Below, piece after piece: positions 60,219-64,000 of a stretch of DNA of 64,000 nt. Where the stretch lies: the NCBI GenBank assembly GCA_963974935.1, contig CAXBEV010000009.1, positions 78,357 through 142,356 on the forward strand, read 5' to 3'. The position numbers and the translations under genes were made by a program. The stretch comes from UBA4479 sp963974935. Lineage in GTDB: Bacteria > Pseudomonadota > Alphaproteobacteria > Rhodospirillales > Casp-alpha2. Each line of letters starts with the position of its first letter. The first letter of the stretch is position 1. The notes below the pieces were generated by a model. It was not told where the DNA came from and did not search any database. It saw only the letters and a program-made list of their open reading frames with translations.

Positions 60219-60938
60219 TCAGCCGTCCTTACTCATATACCCGGGGATATGCGTGAACCGCTCTAAGGCTTGCATAGCCAGCGTCGCCGTCAGCGCGATC
60301 AGGACATAAATGACCGTGGCCGCCGTAAACGCTTCGAACCCTTGGAAGGTGTATTCGGCGATTTGCTGACTTTGTGCCGTCAATTCGAGGAGACCAATGG
60401 TCAGGGCAAGCGACGAGTTCTTAAATACCGTCAGAAATTCGGATGTCATCGGGGGGACGACCATGCGTAGGGAAATTGGGAGCAAAATATATCGATACGT
60501 TTGTGCGACACCGTGACCGTGCGCCTTAGCGGCGGCGGAAAGACCTTTCGGTACAGCCTCAATCCCAGCACGAACTTGCTCTGCAACCCGCGATGCCGTG
60601 TAAAGACTGAGGGCAATAACCGCCGTGACAAACTCTGGATTGGGCATATCCCGCTTCATCCATCGCCCCCACTCTTCGGGCAGCGCTTCAGGCATCGCGA
60701 AGTACCAAAGGAACATTTGTACTAAAAGGGGCACGTTACGGAAAAGTTCGACGTAACACGTACATGCGCCGGCGATGAATTTATTTGGAAGCGTTCGACC
60801 GATACCGACCAAACAACCGATGCTAAAAGCGAAAACCCAGGCGACGAGCGCAACGCTGACGGTCCAATAGAAACCGCTGATCAGCCATTCGAGATATGGC
60901 TCGGTTACCAGGACGCCCCAATTCCAATTGTAGTTCAT
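60219..60938 (-). CDS. gltJ: acidic amino acid ABC transporter permease (GltJ type)
   Basis: 239-residue permease beginning MNYNWNWGVLVTEP, close to GltJ of E. coli. The coupling motif is VAEQVRAGIEAVPKGLSAAA, and LPISLRMVVPPMTSEFLTVF is typical. Two different permeases (J and K) mark this as a glutamate/aspartate type rather than the single-permease cystine type. It follows the binding-protein gene after 76 bases that hold a hairpin. Confidence 0.92.
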   Translation of the reverse strand: MNYNWNWGVLVTEPYLEWLISGFYWTVSVALVAWVFAFSIGCLVGIGRTLPNKFIAGACTCYVELFRNVPLLVQMFLWYFAMPEALPEEWGRWMKRDMPNPEFVTAVIALSLYTASRVAEQVRAGIEAVPKGLSAAAKAHGHGVAQTYRYILLPISLRMVVPPMTSEFLTVFKNSSLALTIGLLELTAQSQQIAEYTFQGFEAFTAATVIYVLIALTATLAMQALERFTHIPGYMSKDG

Positions 60939-60979
60939 CCGCGCTCCCCTTTGTTTTTATAGGACAGAGCCTAGGCCGA

Positions 60980-60998
60980 CCGGTCGTCTGAAGACCGG
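60980..60998 (-). other. intercistronic hairpin between gltI-like and gltJ-like genes
   Basis: Arms CCGGTC (60980-60985) and GACCGG (60993-60998), in the gap after the binding-protein gene. As in the peptide transporter operon, a stem-loop here would favour binding protein over permease expression. Confidence 0.4.
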
Positions 60999-61014
60999 CC
61001 AGCCCGGGGTCGTG

Positions 61015-61878
61015 TTACTCGGGCAGGGCCCCGAGCTTGAACGCAGCTTGCAAAAGATCGGTTTGCGGCACGCCAAGCGGCTTGAACCACTTGTCGTAGA
61101 TGGCATCAATCTCACCGGAACGGAAAACCGCCGCCAGTGTCTTTTTACCAATCAGTTCGAACGCGCTGTCATCGCGACGCACCATCAGTGCGTAAGGGTC
61201 AAACGATAGAAAATCGCCGACCACTTCAAACTGATCAGGGTTTTTCGACTTCGACATTAATCCGTACAGAAGAATGTGGTCGGTCGCATAGGCGTCGACA
61301 CGGTCCGTCTCAAGCGAGAGCATGCCCTCGGCGTGGTCACGGACAGGGAGCACCTTAAAATCGATATTCATGCTCTCGGCCGCAGCTTTAACGGCGCGCT
61401 CGTTGGTCGTGCCCTGGGCCAGTGCAACAGCTTTACCGGCTAGATCTTTGACCGATGTGATACCGGACCCCTTACGCACCATCAATTTAGTTCCGGTGAC
61501 GAACGTGACCGGCAGATATTCAACCTGTTGCTGACGGGTGAGGTTATTCGTGGTGGAGCCGCACTCAAGGTCGATGGTCCCGTTGGCCATGAGAGCGATG
61601 CGGGTTTTTGGATTCACCGGCACATACTTGACGTTGAGTTTCTTACCCAGCTCGGCAGAGACGGCATCAACAATCTTCGCGCATAGGTCCATTGAGTAAC
61701 CGATGGGTTTTTGATTTTCATCGAGATACGCGAACGGCACTGAGCTCTCTCGGTGACCAATGACGATTTCGCTGTTTTTATCAATTTTGGCGAGCGTCCC
61801 AGTGAGCTCTGCTGCCTGCGCCGTCGGCGCCAGAGATACGGCAACTGCTGCCGCAGCAATTATACTGAGTAGTTTCAT
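61015..61878 (-). CDS. gltI: acidic amino acid ABC transporter substrate-binding protein (GltI type)
   Basis: 287-residue periplasmic binding protein of SBP_bac_3 type with a signal peptide (1-22, ending AQA). GTLAKIDKNSEIVIGHRESS and PIGYSMDLCAKIVDAV match GltI, and NPKTRIALMANGTIDLECGS is the amino acid-binding segment. Aspartate/glutamate-like ligands are expected; L-cysteate is a sulfonate analogue of aspartate, which fits the lyase gene 24 bases upstream in the same operon. Confidence 0.9.
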   Translation of the reverse strand: MKLLSIIAAAAVAVSLAPTAQAAELTGTLAKIDKNSEIVIGHRESSVPFAYLDENQKPIGYSMDLCAKIVDAVSAELGKKLNVKYVPVNPKTRIALMANGTIDLECGSTTNNLTRQQQVEYLPVTFVTGTKLMVRKGSGITSVKDLAGKAVALAQGTTNERAVKAAAESMNIDFKVLPVRDHAEGMLSLETDRVDAYATDHILLYGLMSKSKNPDQFEVVGDFLSFDPYALMVRRDDSAFELIGKKTLAAVFRSGEIDAIYDKWFKPLGVPQTDLLQAAFKLGALPE

Positions 61879-61902
61879 AGTACTTCCTTTCGATGTTGAT
61901 AA

Positions 61903-63006
61903 TTAATCGACGTAACCAGGCAACCCGAATATCTCTGGGTAGCCAAACAAGGCGGCGCTGCCACCGGTGTGGAGAAACACGACGTTTTTGCAATCGGCAA
62001 AATGGCCGGAGCGGACGAGGTTGATGAGGCCATCCAAACCCTTACCGGAGTAAACTGGGTCAAATAAAAGTCCTTCAAGGCGCGCTAATAGTTTCACGGC
62101 GTCCCGCATGCCATCGGTCGGCTTACCGTAACCAGGGCCAACATAATCACAGTTCGCGACGACCTTATCGCGATCAATTTCCAACCCGGTGCCGAGATGC
62201 GCCGCTGTCCTGACGGCAAGATCATACACCATCTTTTCCTGCGCCTCTTTTGGCGCGCGCACACCGATACCCAGCAAAGAAATTTCGCTTTGAATAGCAG
62301 CCAGTCCGACAACAAGGCCCGCCTGGGTTCCGGAACTGCCGGTTGCGTGAACCAAGCAATCAAAGGTGACGCCGATTTCTTCTGCTTGCTCGACAATCTC
62401 ACGTACACAGTTCACATAGCCCAAAGCGCCGATTGGGTTGGAGCCGCCGCCGACGATAATATAAGGCGTTTCGCCCTGAGCACTCAGCTTTTCAGCCAAT
62501 GTCGCCATTTCCGCATTCATATCGGAACCGCCGGGCCGCTTTGATAACGTCGCGCCGTGCAACTGGTCCATCAAAACGTTGCCGTTGAAATTATATTGTT
62601 TGTCGGCGTCGCCAGTGCGGTCTTCAAGCAAGACATGGCATGCGAGACCTAGCTTCGCCGCTGCTGCAGCGGTCTGGCGCGCATGGTTCGACTGCGTGGC
62701 ACCTTGAGTAATCACACAAGTGGCCTTTTTATCGAGGGCATCGGCCATCAGAAATTCAAGTTTCCGGGTTTTATTACCGCCTGAAGACAAGCCGGTGCAG
62801 TCATCGCGCTTAATCCATAGGCGCGGTCCGCCCAAATGCTCGCTAAGACGATCCATGGGCTCCAGCGGGGTCGGTAGATGCCCTAAGCGAACGCGTGAAA
62901 AGCCCCCCAGCGTTGCTGAAAGTTCCTTGCATAGCGCAATTATCTCTTTTCTTTGTAAGGCCGAGTTCAGATTAGATGAGTCATTAGATGAAGATGCTTC
63001 AGGCAT
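61903..63006 (-). CDS. cuyA: PLP-dependent lyase, L-cysteate sulfo-lyase (CuyA) / D-cysteine desulfhydrase type
   Basis: Fold-type II PLP enzyme of 367 residues. WIKRDDCTGLSSGGNKTRKL carries the PLP Lys (K79); TQGATQSNHARQTAAAAAKL, CHVLLEDRTG, the GNVLMDQLHGAT segment and LLGIGVRAPKE closely resemble remembered CuyA sequences, more than E. coli DcyD. CuyA splits L-cysteate into pyruvate, sulfite and ammonium. D-cysteine desulfhydrase remains possible. The N-terminus is some 25 residues longer than usual. First gene of an operon with a GltIJKL-type importer; a LysR gene is divergent. Confidence 0.72.
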   Translation of the reverse strand: MPEASSSNDSSNLNSALQRKEIIALCKELSATLGGFSRVRLGHLPTPLEPMDRLSEHLGGPRLWIKRDDCTGLSSGGNKTRKLEFLMADALDKKATCVITQGATQSNHARQTAAAAAKLGLACHVLLEDRTGDADKQYNFNGNVLMDQLHGATLSKRPGGSDMNAEMATLAEKLSAQGETPYIIVGGGSNPIGALGYVNCVREIVEQAEEIGVTFDCLVHATGSSGTQAGLVVGLAAIQSEISLLGIGVRAPKEAQEKMVYDLAVRTAAHLGTGLEIDRDKVVANCDYVGPGYGKPTDGMRDAVKLLARLEGLLFDPVYSGKGLDGLINLVRSGHFADCKNVVFLHTGGSAALFGYPEIFGLPGYVD

Positions 63007-63137
63007 TGCTTTCTCTCTTCTTCTTTTAAGTAACGGATTTATCGTAAGTGCAAGTCGGAAGCGAAGAAAAATGCTAATTTGTATTTCTACCCATACATAT
63101 TGTAAGAGTGAGGTGGCTTTTCTGAAATGAGGCGCTC

Positions 63138-64000
63138 ATGGACACACGTTGGTTTGAAGACATTCTCGTACTAATCGAAGAAGGCACATTGACGGGTGCC
63201 GCAGCGCGGCGCGCCGTCACGCAGCCCGCCTTTTCCCGCCGCATTCGCGCCTTCGAAACATGGCTTGGCCAAGATGTCATCGACCGGACGACCAACCGCG
63301 TCGTGATCCGCGATGCGCTTAAGCGAAGCGAGCCGGATATCCGAGCGTTCCTTCAACGCTTGAGGGAAGTGCAGCAAGCACTCCGCCATGCCGAGACCGT
63401 GATCCCACGGGTCACTTTCGCGACCCAGCACGCGTTGACGTTATCGACATTTCCGGACCTCATCAAAACGATCGAGAAAATGGGCGTTTCCTTGAATTAC
63501 CGACTAAGGTCCGCCAACCGCGACGACTGTATTTCAATGATGGTGCGGGGCGATGCCGATGCCTTGCTGTGCTACGAGACGGAGGACGAAACACCCTTAC
63601 CGTTGGACCAAAGCTTCAGTCGTACCGAATGGACGCAAGACCGCATGATTCCGGTGGTTGGCGGCCAACTGAGGTACACTGTTTCAGATAAACACAAACT
63701 GCCGCCGGACATGCCCGTCGTAACCTACCCCGATACCAGCTATTTGGGCCAAACGCTGCTGCGCAAATGCCCAGATTGGGCAGCCGCGCAAAGAACGATG
63801 CGACCCATTTGTGAAAGTGCATTCTCAGCCGGTGTCAGGGAAATGGTTCTGCAAGGGATCGGCATCGCCTGGCTACCGATGAGTATGATTTGGCAGGACC
63901 GCGAAGCAGGCCGCATCGTCGACCTGAGCAATCTGTTGGGAAACTGCGAGCTGACGGTCTGTTTATACGCAAAAAGCGACCATCTTTTAACGACTCACAT
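63138..64000 (+). CDS. LysR family transcriptional regulator (3' end cut off)
   Basis: Open from ATG 63138 to the window edge, 287 codons visible, so nearly complete. The N-terminal winged helix-turn-helix is FEDILVLIEEGTLTGAAARR...TQPAFSRRIRAFETWLG; a periplasmic-binding-like effector domain (about 90-280) follows, with GIGIAWLPMSMI near the end. GAGG lies 6 bases upstream. It is divergent from the CuyA-like/Glt operon across 131 bases, the standard arrangement for a LysR activator of that operon. Confidence 0.93.
   Translation, partial: MDTRWFEDILVLIEEGTLTGAAARRAVTQPAFSRRIRAFETWLGQDVIDRTTNRVVIRDALKRSEPDIRAFLQRLREVQQALRHAETVIPRVTFATQHALTLSTFPDLIKTIEKMGVSLNYRLRSANRDDCISMMVRGDADALLCYETEDETPLPLDQSFSRTEWTQDRMIPVVGGQLRYTVSDKHKLPPDMPVVTYPDTSYLGQTLLRKCPDWAAAQRTMRPICESAFSAGVREMVLQGIGIAWLPMSMIWQDREAGRIVDLSNLLGNCELTVCLYAKSDHLLTTH

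Noticed and set aside
63007..63137. LysR T-N11-A operator boxes between the lyase and LysR genes
   Set aside because: Several T-N11-A matches occur in this AT-rich gap, but none has convincing dyad symmetry, so no site is assigned.

Overview
The window looks like a chromosomal segment of a free-living alphaproteobacterium, probably of the Rhodospirillales type. Supporting signs are the moderately high GC, the BamF-family (DUF3035) lipoprotein next to lspA, a stand-alone NDUFS6-like zinc-finger protein, heavy investment in ABC uptake of peptides and acidic amino acids, and dispersed hairpin repeats typical of that group. I see no prophage, transposase, CRISPR array, rRNA or tRNA.

Layout. 1-12.3 kb: the end of rsmD, then a long minus-strand housekeeping block read as maoC-like, ribF, ileS, lspA, DUF3035, two M16 peptidases (one active, one degenerate), pgi and mutL, most of them closely spaced or overlapping. 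12.4-21 kb: a secreted M23 peptidase, a stand-alone recombinase-type SAM-like domain protein, a tartrate/malate dehydrogenase, a DUF3047 protein, a DUF547-malate/lactate dehydrogenase pair (the latter apparently using a CTG start), and an Lrp regulator divergent from a homodimeric E1-type 2-oxoacid dehydrogenase. 21-28 kb: a complete dipeptide-type ABC importer divergent from an AstE/aspartoacylase-like hydrolase. 28-36.9 kb: polA, msrPQ, a GST, a TPR protein, an epimerase, a carbonic anhydrase and a hydrolase, with two dense patches of hairpin repeats. 36.9-46.2 kb: two glycosyltransferases, then thrS, infC (ATA start), rpmI, rplT, pheS and pheT. 46.2-48 kb: a BLUF blue-light sensor convergent with a membrane class III nucleotide cyclase.

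The accessory part (48-64 kb) holds two neat self-contained modules. The first is a divergent regulon: a 999-residue FAD/Fe-S 2-hydroxyacid dehydrogenase plus its own GntR regulator on the minus strand, and a serine-glyoxylate-type aminotransferase, a crotonase lacking one catalytic Glu and a class III CoA-transferase on the plus strand. Two identical 12-bp sites lie 63 bp apart in the shared promoter, each overlapping a possible core promoter. The second is an operon of a CuyA/D-cysteine-desulfhydrase-type lyase and a GltIJKL-type acidic amino acid importer, divergent from a LysR regulator cut by the window edge; uptake and desulfonation of L-cysteate is the reading I favour. Between them lie a His-rich protein paired with a secreted S1C protease, and a second desulfhydrase paralog.

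Start sites were re-chosen where Shine-Dalgarno spacing or family length argued against the longest frame. All function calls rest on motifs and remembered family features; no database search was run.
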